Notes: a model not told the origin generated them from the letters alone. Counted from the stretch's first letter, positions 15,287-24,015 are shown. The stretch: 64,000 nt of DNA from Paraburkholderia acidipaludis NBRC 101816 (GCF_000684975.1 NZ_BAXZ01000009.1:242689-306688), one strand, 5' to 3'. Program-made: numbers and translations.

Positions 15287-16675
15287 ATGAACGTCAGCGT
15301 TTTCGACCTGTTCAAGATCGGCATCGGCCCTTCCAGTTCCCATACGGTCGGCCCGATGATCGCCGCGTGCCGGTTCGCCTCCCACGTGGAGGACGCCAAC
15401 CTGCTCGGCTTCGTGCGGCAGCTGAAGGTCGAGCTATATGGCTCGCTCGGCGCGACCGGCAAGGGCCACGGCACCGACAAGGCGGTGCTGATGGGCCTCG
15501 AGGGCCATCTGCCCGACCTGATCGACCCCGACCTGGTCGAGCCGCGTCTCGAAGCCATTCGCAAGGACAAGCGCCTCGTGCTGCTCGGCAAGCATGCCGT
15601 GCCGTTCGACCTGCGCGAGCATCTTGCGTTCTATCGCCGGCTCATGAGCGGCACGCATGGCGTGGCGCATCCTAACGGCATGCGCTTCCAGGCGTTCGAC
15701 GAGAACGGCCAGCTGCTCGTGGAGAAGGAGTATTACTCCGTCGGCGGCGGTTTCGTGGTCAATCGCGACGGCGACCGCATCAACGGGCTGCGTCCCGCCG
15801 GCGACGTGCCCTACCCGTTTCGCACCGGCGACGACCTCATGCGCGTATGCCGCGAGAGCGGGCTTTCGATCGCCGAAGTCGCGCTGCGCAACGAGTGCGT
15901 CTCGCGCAGCGAACAAGACGTGCGCGACGGCCTCCTCGCGATCTGGCGCACCATGGCGGCCTGCGTCGAGCGCGGCTGCCGCCTGCACGGCGAGCTGCCG
16001 GGCCCGATGCGCGTGAAGCGGCGCGCGGCCGACCTCGCGGTGCAACTGCGCGCGCGTTCCGAGGAGTCGCTGCGCGACCCGCTTTCGATGCTCGACTGGG
16101 TGAACCTCTATGCCATGGCGGTCAACGAGGAAAACGCCGCGGGCGGGCGTGTCGTCACCGCGCCCACCAACGGCGCGGCAGGCGTGATTCCCGCTGTTCT
16201 GCACTACTACGTGAAGTTCGTGCCGGGCTCGAACGAGGACGGCATCATCGACTTCCTGCTGACTGCCGCCGCGATCGGGATCATCTACAAGGAAACGGCG
16301 TCGATCTCGGGCGCCGAGGTGGGCTGCCAGGGCGAGGTGGGCGTGGCCTGCTCGATGGCTGCCGCCGCGCTCGCGGCCGTGATGGGCGGCACGCCCACAC
16401 AGGTGGAGAACGCAGCGGAGATCGGCATGGAGCACAACCTCGGCATGACCTGCGATCCCGTGGGCGGCCTCGTGCAGATTCCGTGCATCGAGCGCAACGC
16501 CATGGGTGCGATCAAGGCGCTCAACGCTTCGCGCATGGCGCTCAAGGGCGACGGCAAGCACTACGTGTCGCTCGACAGCGTGATCAAGACCATGCGCGAA
16601 ACCGGCGCCGACATGAAAACGAAATACAAAGAGACGTCGCGCGGCGGGCTTGCCGTGAACGTCATCGAATGCTAG
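15287..16675 (+). CDS. sdaA: L-serine ammonia-lyase (L-serine dehydratase), single chain
   Basis: A 462-residue [4Fe-4S] serine dehydratase that converts L-serine to pyruvate and ammonia. Cluster ligands Cys347, Cys389 and Cys400 have the spacing (42 and 11) known for this family. The beta domain starts with SVFDLFKIGIGPSSSHT and the alpha domain holds SGAEVGCQGE. Start 15287 begins the conserved N-terminus. Placed ahead of soxBDAG and with glyA elsewhere in the window, it finishes betaine breakdown: glycine plus a C1 unit gives serine, and SdaA gives pyruvate. Confidence 0.95.
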   Translation: MNVSVFDLFKIGIGPSSSHTVGPMIAACRFASHVEDANLLGFVRQLKVELYGSLGATGKGHGTDKAVLMGLEGHLPDLIDPDLVEPRLEAIRKDKRLVLLGKHAVPFDLREHLAFYRRLMSGTHGVAHPNGMRFQAFDENGQLLVEKEYYSVGGGFVVNRDGDRINGLRPAGDVPYPFRTGDDLMRVCRESGLSIAEVALRNECVSRSEQDVRDGLLAIWRTMAACVERGCRLHGELPGPMRVKRRAADLAVQLRARSEESLRDPLSMLDWVNLYAMAVNEENAAGGRVVTAPTNGAAGVIPAVLHYYVKFVPGSNEDGIIDFLLTAAAIGIIYKETASISGAEVGCQGEVGVACSMAAAALAAVMGGTPTQVENAAEIGMEHNLGMTCDPVGGLVQIPCIERNAMGAIKALNASRMALKGDGKHYVSLDSVIKTMRETGADMKTKYKETSRGGLAVNVIEC

Positions 16676-16680
16676 GGCCC

Positions 16681-16719
16681 GAGAGGTCGCAATGGGAGGC
16701 CGCAATGAGAGACCGCATT
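16681..16719 (+). repeat. Three tandem 13-bp repeats between sdaA and soxB
   Basis: Three adjacent 13-base units: GAGAGGTCGCAAT, GGGAGGCCGCAAT and GAGAGACCGCATT. They start five bases after the sdaA stop. An 18-codon reading frame (ATG 16705, stop 16759-16761) begins inside the repeats, and its stop overlaps the soxB start as ATGA, so it could act as a translated leader. Confidence 0.6.
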
Positions 16720-16757
16720 AAGAAAGCACACATGAGCAACGAACGAGGGAGCAGCCG

Positions 16758-18002
16758 ATGAGCCGCTATTCGATTTTCAGTCTGTTTCGCAACGGATTGT
16801 CGTATCACGAGAACTGGGAGCGGCAGTGGCGCAGTCCGGAGCCGAAGAAGGAGTACGACGTGGTGATCGTCGGCGGCGGCGGGCACGGTCTTGCCACAGC
16901 GTATTACCTCGCGAAAGAGCACGGCGTGAAGAACGTCGCGGTGCTCGAGAAAGGCTGGATAGGCGGCGGCAACACCGCGCGCAACACGACGATCGTGCGC
17001 TCGAACTACCTGTGGGACGAATCGGCCGCGCTGTACGAGAAGGCGATGAAGCTCTGGGAAGGGCTCGCCCAGGACCTCAACTACAACGTGATGTTCAGCC
17101 AGCGCGGCGTGATGAACCTCGCCCATACGCTGCAGGACGTGCGCGATACGCAGCGGCGCGTCAATGCGAACCGCCTGAACGGCGTGGACGCGGAGTTCCT
17201 CACGCCCGAGCAGATCCAGGCCATAGAGCCGACCATCAATCTGAACAGCCGCTATCCCGTGCTCGGCGCCTCGATCCAGCGCCGCGGCGGCGTGGCCCGC
17301 CACGACGCGGTGGCGTGGGGCTTCGCGCGCGGCGCCGACCAGCGCGGCGTGGACATTATCCAGAACTGCCAGGTAACCGGCATCCGCCGCAACGGTGGCG
17401 CCGTGACGGGCGTCGATACCGTGAAGGGCTTCATCAAGGCGAAGAAGGTGGCCGTGGTCGCGGCCGGCAACACCACGACGCTCGCCGACATGGCCGGCGT
17501 GCGGCTGCCGCTCGAAAGCCATCCGTTGCAGGCGCTCGTTTCCGAGCCCATCAAGCCCGTGGTGAACACGGTGGTGATGTCGAACGCGGTGCATGCGTAC
17601 ATCAGCCAGTCCGACAAGGGCGACCTCGTGATCGGCGCGGGCATCGACCAGTACACGGGTTTCGGCCAGCGCGGCAGCTTCAACATCATCGAGGGCACGT
17701 TGCAGGCGATCGTGGAGATGTTCCCCGTGTTCTCGCGCGTGCGCATGAACCGGCAATGGGGCGGCATTGTCGATGTCTCGCCCGACGCGTGCCCGATCAT
17801 CAGCAAGACCGGCGTGAAGGGCCTGTACTTCAACTGCGGCTGGGGCACGGGCGGCTTCAAGGCGACACCGGGATCGGGCTGGGTCTTCGCGCACACCATC
17901 GCGAAGGACGAGCCGCACCCGCTCAATGCGCCATTCTCGCTGGACCGCTTTTACACGGGCCATCTGATCGACGAGCATGGCGCGGCCGCCGTGGCGCATT
18001 GA
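16758..18002 (+). CDS. soxB: Heterotetrameric sarcosine oxidase, beta subunit
   Basis: A 414-residue flavoprotein of the DAO family. The dinucleotide-binding motif VVIVGGGGHGLATAYYLA lies at about residues 36-53. It carries non-covalent FAD at the sarcosine oxidation site and shares covalent FMN with the alpha subunit; sarcosine is oxidised to glycine while the methyl group goes to tetrahydrofolate or is released as formaldehyde. The gene follows sdaA by 82 bp and begins the soxBDAG set, 28 bp before soxD. Confidence 0.95.
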   Translation: MSRYSIFSLFRNGLSYHENWERQWRSPEPKKEYDVVIVGGGGHGLATAYYLAKEHGVKNVAVLEKGWIGGGNTARNTTIVRSNYLWDESAALYEKAMKLWEGLAQDLNYNVMFSQRGVMNLAHTLQDVRDTQRRVNANRLNGVDAEFLTPEQIQAIEPTINLNSRYPVLGASIQRRGGVARHDAVAWGFARGADQRGVDIIQNCQVTGIRRNGGAVTGVDTVKGFIKAKKVAVVAAGNTTTLADMAGVRLPLESHPLQALVSEPIKPVVNTVVMSNAVHAYISQSDKGDLVIGAGIDQYTGFGQRGSFNIIEGTLQAIVEMFPVFSRVRMNRQWGGIVDVSPDACPIISKTGVKGLYFNCGWGTGGFKATPGSGWVFAHTIAKDEPHPLNAPFSLDRFYTGHLIDEHGAAAVAH

Positions 18003-18030
18003 ACGCTGTGAACCGACAAGGGAGAAAACC

Positions 18031-18357
18031 ATGTTGCTGATCGAATGCCCGTGGTGCGGACCGCGCGCCGAATCGGAATTCACCTGCGGCGGCGAGGCGG
18101 ATATCGCGCGCCCGCTCGAAACCGACAAGCTCACCGACGAGGAATGGGGCGACTACCTGTTCATGCGCCTGAACCCGCGCGGCGAACATCGCGAGCAATG
18201 GCTGCATGCGCAGGGCTGCCGCCGCTGGTTCAAGGTCACGCGCGACACCGTGACTTACGCGATTCACGGCTACGAAACCTTCGGCCTGGGCGCCGCGGCC
18301 GCCCCGGACGAGACGCAAAAACAGCACGAACACACGCAAGGGGGCAAGACGCGATGA
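18031..18357 (+). CDS. soxD: Sarcosine oxidase, delta subunit (zinc protein)
   Basis: A 108-residue protein with the zinc ligands known for the delta subunit: Cys6 and Cys9 in CPWC, His59 and Cys63 in HAQGC. Start 18031 follows GGGAGAAAACC. It is a structural part of the heterotetramer. The stop overlaps the soxA start by ATGA. Confidence 0.95.
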   Translation: MLLIECPWCGPRAESEFTCGGEADIARPLETDKLTDEEWGDYLFMRLNPRGEHREQWLHAQGCRRWFKVTRDTVTYAIHGYETFGLGAAAAPDETQKQHEHTQGGKTR

Positions 18358-21353
18358 GCCAGAAGAACCGACTCGGTGCGGGTGGACGCATCAACCGTGC
18401 GATTCCGCTGAGCTTCACGTTCAACGGCCGCACGTATCAGGGCTACCAGGGCGACACGCTCGCTTCGGCGCTGCTCGCCAACGACGTGCACTTCGTCGCG
18501 CGCAGCTTCAAGTACCACCGGCCACGCGGTATCGTGACGGCGGACGTGGCCGAGCCGAATGCCGTCGTGCAGCTCGAACGCGGCGCGCATACGGTGCCGA
18601 ACGCGCGCGCGACGGAAGTCGAGCTGTATCAGGGGCTCGTCGCGACGAGCGTGAATGCCGAGCCGAACCTCGAAAACGATCGCATGGCGATCAACCAGAA
18701 GTTTTCGCGCTTCTTGCCGGCGGGTTTCTACTACAAGACGTTCATGTGGCCGCGCAAATGGTGGCCGAAATACGAAGAGAAGATTCGCGACGCGGCCGGT
18801 CTTGGCAAGGCGCCCGAGGTGCGCGACGCCGACCGCTACGACAAGTGCTACGCGCATTGCGACGTGCTCGTGATCGGCGGCGGACCGGCGGGGCTGGCGG
18901 CGGCGCACACTGCCGGCCTTGCGGGCGCGCGCGTGATGCTCGTGGACGACCAGCGCGAACCCGGCGGCAGCCTGCTGGGGTGCAAGGCGGAGATCGAAGG
19001 GCGCCCCGCGATCCATTGGGTCGAAAGGATGGAGGCGGAACTCGCGAAGATGCCGGACGTGAAGATTCTCACGCGCAGCACGGCCTTCGGTTACCAGGAC
19101 CACAATCTCGTTACGGTCACGCAGCGGTTGACCGATCACCTGCCCGTCTCCACGCGCCAGGGCACGCGCGAGCTGCTCTGGAAAATCCGCGCGAAGCGCG
19201 TGATTCTCGCGACGGGTGCGCACGAGCGTCCCATCGTATTCGGCAACAACGACTTGCCGGGCATCATGCTGGCCTCGGCGGTTTCCACCTATATCCATCG
19301 CTACGGCGTGATTGCCGGCCGCAATGCGGTGGTGTTCACGAACAACGACTCGGGCTATCGCTGCGCGCTGGACCTCAAGTCCTGCGGCGCGAGCGTGACG
19401 GTCGTGGATGCGCGCGCGCAAGGCGAAGGCGCGTTGCAGGCCGTCGCGCGCCGCCAGGGCGTGAAGGTCATGTACAACGCGGCCGTCATGGCCGCACATG
19501 GCAAGCTGCGCGTGAGTTCCGTCGACGTGGTCGCGTATGCGAACGGGCAGACGGGCGCGAAACTCGCCACGCTGGGCTGCGATCTCGTGGCGATGTCGGG
19601 CGGCTTCAGTCCCGTGCTGCATCTGTTCGCGCAATCGGGCGGCAAGGCGCACTGGAACGACGAGAAAGCCTGCTTCATGCCGGGCAAGCGCGTGCAGCCC
19701 GAAGTGAGCGTGGGCGCGGCAGTGGGCGAGTTCGGCCTCGCGCGCGGGCTGCGACTCGCCGTGGACGCGGGCCTCGACGCCGTGCAATCGCTCGGCTTCT
19801 CGTTGACGCGGCCGCCCGTGCCCAAGGTGGCGGAGCCGGGCGAGACGCCGTTGCAGCCCGTGTGGCTCGTCGGCAGCCGCGAAGCAGCGCCGCGCGGCCC
19901 GAAACAGTTCGTCGACTTCCAGAACGACGTGGCTGCCTCCGATATTCTGCTGGCGGCGCGCGAAGGCTTCGAGTCCGTCGAGCACGTGAAGCGCTATACG
20001 GCAATGGGTTTCGGCACCGACCAGGGCAAGCTCGGCAACATCAACGGCATGGCCATTCTCGCCGCCGCGCTCGGCAAGACGATACCCGAAACCGGCACGA
20101 CCACGTTCCGTCCGAACTACACGCCTGTTTCGTTCGGCACGTTCGCGGGCCGCGAGCTGGGCGATTTCCTCGACCCCATCCGCAAGACCTGCATCCACGA
20201 GTGGCACGTGGAGCATGGCGCGGCCTTCGAGGACGTGGGCAACTGGAAGCGGCCCTGGTATTACCCGCGCGCGGGCGAAGACCTGCATGCGGCCGTTGCG
20301 CGCGAGTGCCTGGCAGTGCGTAACGGCGTCGGCATGCTCGATGCGTCCACGCTCGGCAAGATCGACATCCAGGGCCCCGATGCCGCGAAGCTGCTGAACT
20401 GGGTGTACACGAATCCGTGGAGCAAGCTCGAAGTGGGCAAGTGCCGCTATGGGCTCATGCTCGACGAGAACGGCATGGTGTTCGACGACGGCGTCACGGT
20501 GCGCCTGGCCGATCAGCACTATCTGATGACCACCACCACGGGCGGCGCCGCGCGCGTGCTCACGTGGCTCGAGCGCTGGCTGCAGACCGAGTGGCCGGAC
20601 ATGAAGGTGCGGCTCGCCTCCGTCACGGATCACTGGGCGACGTTCGCCGTGGTGGGACCGAAGAGCCGCAAGGTTCTGCAGAAGGTATGCGGTGACATCG
20701 ACTTCGCCGGCGAGGCATTTCCGTTCATGACTTACCGCACGGGCACGGTGGCGGGGGTGGCCGCGCGCGTGATGCGCATCAGCTTCTCGGGCGAACTGGC
20801 CTACGAGGTGAATGTGCCGGCGAACATGGGGCGCGCGGTGTGGGAAGCGCTGATGGCCGCCGGCGACGAATTCGGCATCACGCCGTACGGCACCGAAACC
20901 ATGCACGTGCTGCGCGCGGAGAAGGGTTACATCATCGTCGGTCAGGATACCGATGGATCCATGACGCCCATCGACCTCGGCATGGACGGGCTGGTGGCGA
21001 AGTCGAAGGACTTCCTCGGCCGGCGCTCGCTCTTCCGTTCCGATACGGCGAAGCCGGGACGCAAGCAACTGGTGGGCCTCCTGACCGAAGACGCAAAGCT
21101 CGTGCTGCCCGAAGGCAGCCAGATCACCGCGGGGCCCGTCACGGGCGACACGGCGCCGATGCTCGGGCACGTGACGTCGAGCTATTACAGCCCGATCCTG
21201 AAGCGCTCGATTGCAATGGCGGTGGTCAAGGGCGGTCTTGGCAAGATGGGCGAGCAGGTCACGATACCGCTCGCGAACGGCAGGCAGGCCATCGCGAAGA
21301 TCGCGAGCCCGGTCTTCTACGATACCGAAGGAGTGCGTCAACATGTGGAATGA
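18354..21353 (+). CDS. soxA: Sarcosine oxidase, alpha subunit
   Basis: A 999-residue subunit. The N-terminal part has the family signature RSFKYHRPRGI (about 50-60), a middle NAD-binding domain shows VIGGGPAGLAAAHTAG, and the C-terminal third is a GcvT-like aminomethyltransferase domain that binds tetrahydrofolate (YGTETMHVLRAEKGYIIVGQ). It accepts electrons from the beta subunit and produces 5,10-methylene-THF. Full family length, start coupled to soxD and end overlapping soxG by 11 bp. Confidence 0.95.
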   Translation: MSQKNRLGAGGRINRAIPLSFTFNGRTYQGYQGDTLASALLANDVHFVARSFKYHRPRGIVTADVAEPNAVVQLERGAHTVPNARATEVELYQGLVATSVNAEPNLENDRMAINQKFSRFLPAGFYYKTFMWPRKWWPKYEEKIRDAAGLGKAPEVRDADRYDKCYAHCDVLVIGGGPAGLAAAHTAGLAGARVMLVDDQREPGGSLLGCKAEIEGRPAIHWVERMEAELAKMPDVKILTRSTAFGYQDHNLVTVTQRLTDHLPVSTRQGTRELLWKIRAKRVILATGAHERPIVFGNNDLPGIMLASAVSTYIHRYGVIAGRNAVVFTNNDSGYRCALDLKSCGASVTVVDARAQGEGALQAVARRQGVKVMYNAAVMAAHGKLRVSSVDVVAYANGQTGAKLATLGCDLVAMSGGFSPVLHLFAQSGGKAHWNDEKACFMPGKRVQPEVSVGAAVGEFGLARGLRLAVDAGLDAVQSLGFSLTRPPVPKVAEPGETPLQPVWLVGSREAAPRGPKQFVDFQNDVAASDILLAAREGFESVEHVKRYTAMGFGTDQGKLGNINGMAILAAALGKTIPETGTTTFRPNYTPVSFGTFAGRELGDFLDPIRKTCIHEWHVEHGAAFEDVGNWKRPWYYPRAGEDLHAAVARECLAVRNGVGMLDASTLGKIDIQGPDAAKLLNWVYTNPWSKLEVGKCRYGLMLDENGMVFDDGVTVRLADQHYLMTTTTGGAARVLTWLERWLQTEWPDMKVRLASVTDHWATFAVVGPKSRKVLQKVCGDIDFAGEAFPFMTYRTGTVAGVAARVMRISFSGELAYEVNVPANMGRAVWEALMAAGDEFGITPYGTETMHVLRAEKGYIIVGQDTDGSMTPIDLGMDGLVAKSKDFLGRRSLFRSDTAKPGRKQLVGLLTEDAKLVLPEGSQITAGPVTGDTAPMLGHVTSSYYSPILKRSIAMAVVKGGLGKMGEQVTIPLANGRQAIAKIASPVFYDTEGVRQHVE

Positions 21354-21993
21354 AGCGAGAAGCAACGAGGCGGCGGTGCTCCCGGACGTCGTGCAGCGCA
21401 CGGCGGGGAAGGCGTGGCAGGAGTCGCCGCTCGTTGGCGTGGCCAACCTGCTCAAGGCCCATCACGCGGGCAAATCGAAGGCGTTTCGCCTGAGCGAGCG
21501 ACCCTTCTGCGATCTCGTGAACCTGCGCGGCGACGCTGCCGATGGTGCGTTTGTCGAAGCCGTTCAGCATGTGACCGGCTGCGGGTTGCCGGTGCAGCCC
21601 AATACGACCGCGCGCGGCGAGGCTTGCGACGTGCTTTGGCTCGGCCCCGACGAGTGGCTCGTGCGCTCTTGCGAGCCGCAGCCGGCGAGGTTCGAAGCGG
21701 CGCTGGCGACCGCGCTCGCTGGCCAGTTTGCCTCGGTTGTCGACGTGGGCAGCGGGCTTACCGTGCTCGAACTGACCGGCACCCAGGTGCGCGACGTGCT
21801 GGCGCGCGGCTGCCCGCTCGACCTGCATCCGCGCTTGCTCGCGCCGGGCCAATGCGCGCAGAGTCATTATTTCAAGGCCTCGATCGTTCTCGTGCCCGTG
21901 AGCGGCGAGGCTTACGAGGTGATCGTGCGGCGCAGCTTCGCCGACTACTTCGTGCGGATCCTGCTCGACGCGGCCGCACCGCTCGTCGCATGA
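21343..21993 (+). CDS. soxG: Sarcosine oxidase, gamma subunit
   Basis: A 216-residue subunit with the GcvT-like fold of the gamma chain (FRLSERPFCDLVNLRG, LWLGPDEWLV, VDVGSGLTVLELTG, SHYFKASIVLVPVSG). Start 21343 overlaps the soxA end and follows AAGGAG. The stop overlaps the following folB-like gene by ATGA, showing that the latter is part of the operon. Confidence 0.95.
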   Translation: MWNEARSNEAAVLPDVVQRTAGKAWQESPLVGVANLLKAHHAGKSKAFRLSERPFCDLVNLRGDAADGAFVEAVQHVTGCGLPVQPNTTARGEACDVLWLGPDEWLVRSCEPQPARFEAALATALAGQFASVVDVGSGLTVLELTGTQVRDVLARGCPLDLHPRLLAPGQCAQSHYFKASIVLVPVSGEAYEVIVRRSFADYFVRILLDAAAPLVA

Positions 21994-22481
21994 AGCCCTT
22001 CGACGACCCGCGCGCCATCCTTGCATCGCCCGGGACCAGCGGACCGGGGCGGGGCTGGCGCGTGTTTGTCGACGAACTCGCGATCGCTGCGCGCGTGGGC
22101 ATTCACGCGCACGAACACCTTGCGCCGCAGCCGCTCGTGATGGACGCGAGCCTCGTGTACCGGTGCGATCCTTCTGAAGCGGGTGTCGATACGCTGATCG
22201 ATTACGAGCAGTACTGCAATCGCATTTGCGCGTTCCTTACCGTGAAACCTCATACGCGGCTGCTCGAAACGCTGGCCATGGAGATCGCGGAACTATCGTT
22301 CTCCGAATGGCCGGCGCTCGACGCGCTTACGCTCTCGCTCCACAAGCCGAAGATACGCGAGGGCACGCGGCGTTTGGGAATCGAGCTCGACTGGACGCGC
22401 GCTGATTACGAGGCGCGCCGCGCGGGCCAGGCTGTGCCGTGTGGCGAGGTTCGCGGTCATGGCGCGGGCGCAGACCGTTGA
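21990..22481 (+). CDS. folB: Dihydroneopterin aldolase (FolB) family protein in the sox operon
   Basis: A 163-residue protein with a FolB domain at about residues 24-137. The two residues needed by dihydroneopterin aldolases are kept: Glu42 in HAHEHLAPQ and Lys119 in LHKPKI. FolB splits dihydroneopterin into 6-hydroxymethyl-dihydropterin and glycolaldehyde in folate synthesis. Its ATGA overlap with soxG makes it a fifth cistron of the sarcosine oxidase unit. Sarcosine oxidase consumes and returns tetrahydrofolate, so an extra folate-synthesis enzyme here may raise the folate supply during betaine growth (inference). The N-terminal 20 residues are unlike FolB. Confidence 0.8.
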   Translation: MKPFDDPRAILASPGTSGPGRGWRVFVDELAIAARVGIHAHEHLAPQPLVMDASLVYRCDPSEAGVDTLIDYEQYCNRICAFLTVKPHTRLLETLAMEIAELSFSEWPALDALTLSLHKPKIREGTRRLGIELDWTRADYEARRAGQAVPCGEVRGHGAGADR

Positions 22482-22800
22482 ACTGACCGAACGCGCCTAT
22501 GCGGAAGGCGACGCACAGGCCGCGCTCGCGCTGCTCGAGCAGAGCATGGCGCGCGGGCAGCGGCGCATTGCATTGCTGCGCTATCTGCAGGCGCAGTATC
22601 TGGATGCGCCGCTCGATGGGCGCCATCACGACTATGTGCAGCGTGTGGCTGCGGGGATGAGTGCGGTTGTGTTGGAGGCGCTGCTTGTGGAGGCGCGCAA
22701 GCGGGCGTGTCAAAGAACACAAAAGATGCTCGGCCGGCTAAGTACTTGCCGATCGCCGCTTTCGGGCATAGCGGGCAACGATGAACCCTGCGACGCCTAG
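22459..22800 (+). CDS. Small helical protein of unknown function; 3' end probably replaced at an island boundary
   Basis: A 113-residue frame from ATG 22459 (GTG 22441 also possible), overlapping the folB-like gene. Residues 1-80 have typical codon use and form Ala/Leu/Glu-rich helices (ALALLEQSMARGQRRIALLR). The last 25 or so residues read antisense to the immunity-candidate gene that ends at 22738 and lose that character, so the original gene end was probably cut when the island at 22738-24560 was inserted. Family not recognised; position suggests a former last gene of the sox operon. Confidence 0.45.
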   Translation: MARAQTVELTERAYAEGDAQAALALLEQSMARGQRRIALLRYLQAQYLDAPLDGRHHDYVQRVAAGMSAVVLEALLVEARKRACQRTQKMLGRLSTCRSPLSGIAGNDEPCDA

Positions 22801-23043
22801 TGTGAGTGCAACGGTTACGCACGACACGATCGTCAGGCAAAGGAGACACAGCGTTTCAACATCGTCTTCGTTGTACAAGGTATAAATGCCGCTTGCCCGA
22901 ACTGTGGCGCGCATCGCGCTCCAGAGCCAATCCGGCATCCATAGCGATGACCGGGAGATAAATGCTCCCAACAACCAACCGCCTCCGCACGATACCGTGA
23001 CAAACCCGAGGACGCGCGCACTGCGCAGCAGGGTCGTCGTCAT
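22738..23043 (-). CDS. Small membrane protein, candidate immunity protein for the adjacent Tlde1-like effector
   Basis: A 101-residue protein with two hydrophobic segments (about 10-32 and 66-90), an intervening polar loop with two Trp and an acidic patch, and a basic C-terminal tail. Its start overlaps the stop of the effector gene by four bases (ATGA on the minus strand). Effectors of the Tlde1 kind work in the periplasm, and their immunity partners are exported or membrane-held; a loop between two helices facing the periplasm would suit this. The family is not recognised by sequence; the role is inferred from position and topology. Confidence 0.6.
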   Translation of the reverse strand: MTTTLLRSARVLGFVTVSCGGGWLLGAFISRSSLWMPDWLWSAMRATVRASGIYTLYNEDDVETLCLLCLTIVSCVTVALTLGVAGFIVARYARKRRSAST

Positions 23044-23522
23044 CGCACTTCAACCGTACCGTAAGCGCGCAACGTGCTACCGGGAACGGGCAAGTCGGGC
23101 TTATAGGCGCGGATGTACCGCCGTAGCTGTTCAAAGGCAAATGGATTGACAACGGTAATGCAGCCTTCGCTAAGGTGTGCGGGTCCTTCGGGGTGGATAC
23201 GAAAGTTTCCGCGCCTGATACCGTCAATCATCGTCGAGTCTCCCGTGTTCGGATTCCATAGTGCGAACCACTTCGTTCGATCCGTTGTTCCATAACCATA
23301 CTCTGACCAGAAATCGCGCGCCCAGCCTAATATCCCACCCGACTGCCGATCGACGATGTAGTACGTTCCTGCCGGAAGTGGGCCAATGCTTTCAGTCGCA
23401 GTTGCTTGCGGATTGTCCCGTCCCCAACTCGTGCCGGAATAAGCTGCCACTGAACCAAAACCAGAACAATACAATGAAGAGGTCATTTTACCGTTTAGAG
23501 AAAATGTGCATCGTATAGGCAT
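23040..23522 (-). CDS. Tlde1-like (DUF2778) L,D-transpeptidase-type T6SS effector
   Basis: A 160-residue protein matching the DUF2778/Tlde1 family: the catalytic segment HPEGPAHLSEGCITV holds His110, Ser118 and Cys121 in the H-x7-S-x2-C arrangement, preceded by ESIGPLPAGTYYIVDRQSGG, typical of this fold. Tlde1 effectors cut or exchange D-amino acids on peptidoglycan stem peptides and are delivered by type VI secretion. There is no signal peptide, as expected for a cargo. It begins ten bases after the hcp stop and is coupled to the putative immunity gene. Codon use is clearly less GC-rich than the sox and bet genes on either side. Confidence 0.8.
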   Translation of the reverse strand: MPIRCTFSLNGKMTSSLYCSGFGSVAAYSGTSWGRDNPQATATESIGPLPAGTYYIVDRQSGGILGWARDFWSEYGYGTTDRTKWFALWNPNTGDSTMIDGIRRGNFRIHPEGPAHLSEGCITVVNPFAFEQLRRYIRAYKPDLPVPGSTLRAYGTVEVR

Positions 23523-23532
23523 AACATTCCCT

Positions 23533-24015
23533 TTAGAGGTAGTTCCAACTGTCTTTAAAAATTATGTTTCCGTCCGAATACGTCCAGGTTATTTCTTCGT
23601 AGCGGAATTCAACGACTTCAAAGTGATTTCTGTACTGGCTAGAAAATTCTTTGATATTCGGCGCGCGCGGCGATATACCAACGACTTTCACGTTCTTCAT
23701 GAGTATCGTGAAATAAGTCTCTTCCCGTCCTGCTTCGGTCATTCGATAGAATCTGAGTTCTCCCGACTGCAATGTCAGACCACATGCAACGGCCTGATAG
23801 AGAAGCACCGACGAACGATCAATTTCCTTTTCGATAGCCAGCGTACGATGCGTCCGCGTTCCCATCAGTCGCCCTGTATTGCCGTCCGCGGGGGAGTGCA
23901 AGCCGTGGCTCAAGCTTAGAACTTCGATGCTTCCTTCGCGACCTAGAACGTTGCTCGAACCGCGAATATTTGCGCCGCCTTCGTCTTTCAGCCACAGATA
24001 CAAAGGAACTGCCAT
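23533..24015 (-). CDS. hcp: Hcp family type VI secretion tube protein
   Basis: A 160-residue Hcp. The N-terminus (MAVPLYLWLKDEGGANIRGS), the segment REGSIEVLSLSHGLH and the end YEEITWTYSDGNIIFKDSW are characteristic of the enterobacterial-type Hcp family. Start 24015 is preceded on its strand by GGAGA at proper distance; the 16 residues upstream are not conserved. Hcp hexamers form the T6SS tube and carry small effectors in their lumen. No other T6SS gene (tss, vgrG, clpV) is in the window, so this is an orphan hcp-effector-immunity cassette needing a machine encoded elsewhere. Confidence 0.88.
   Translation of the reverse strand: MAVPLYLWLKDEGGANIRGSSNVLGREGSIEVLSLSHGLHSPADGNTGRLMGTRTHRTLAIEKEIDRSSVLLYQAVACGLTLQSGELRFYRMTEAGREETYFTILMKNVKVVGISPRAPNIKEFSSQYRNHFEVVEFRYEEITWTYSDGNIIFKDSWNYL

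Noticed and set aside
18270..21455. Very long minus-strand open frame (over 1000 codons) opposite soxA
   Set aside because: Antisense shadow of a GC-rich gene with third-position G/C bias. The plus strand encodes an unmistakable SoxA, and the minus product is a low-complexity His/Arg/Ala-rich sequence without domains.
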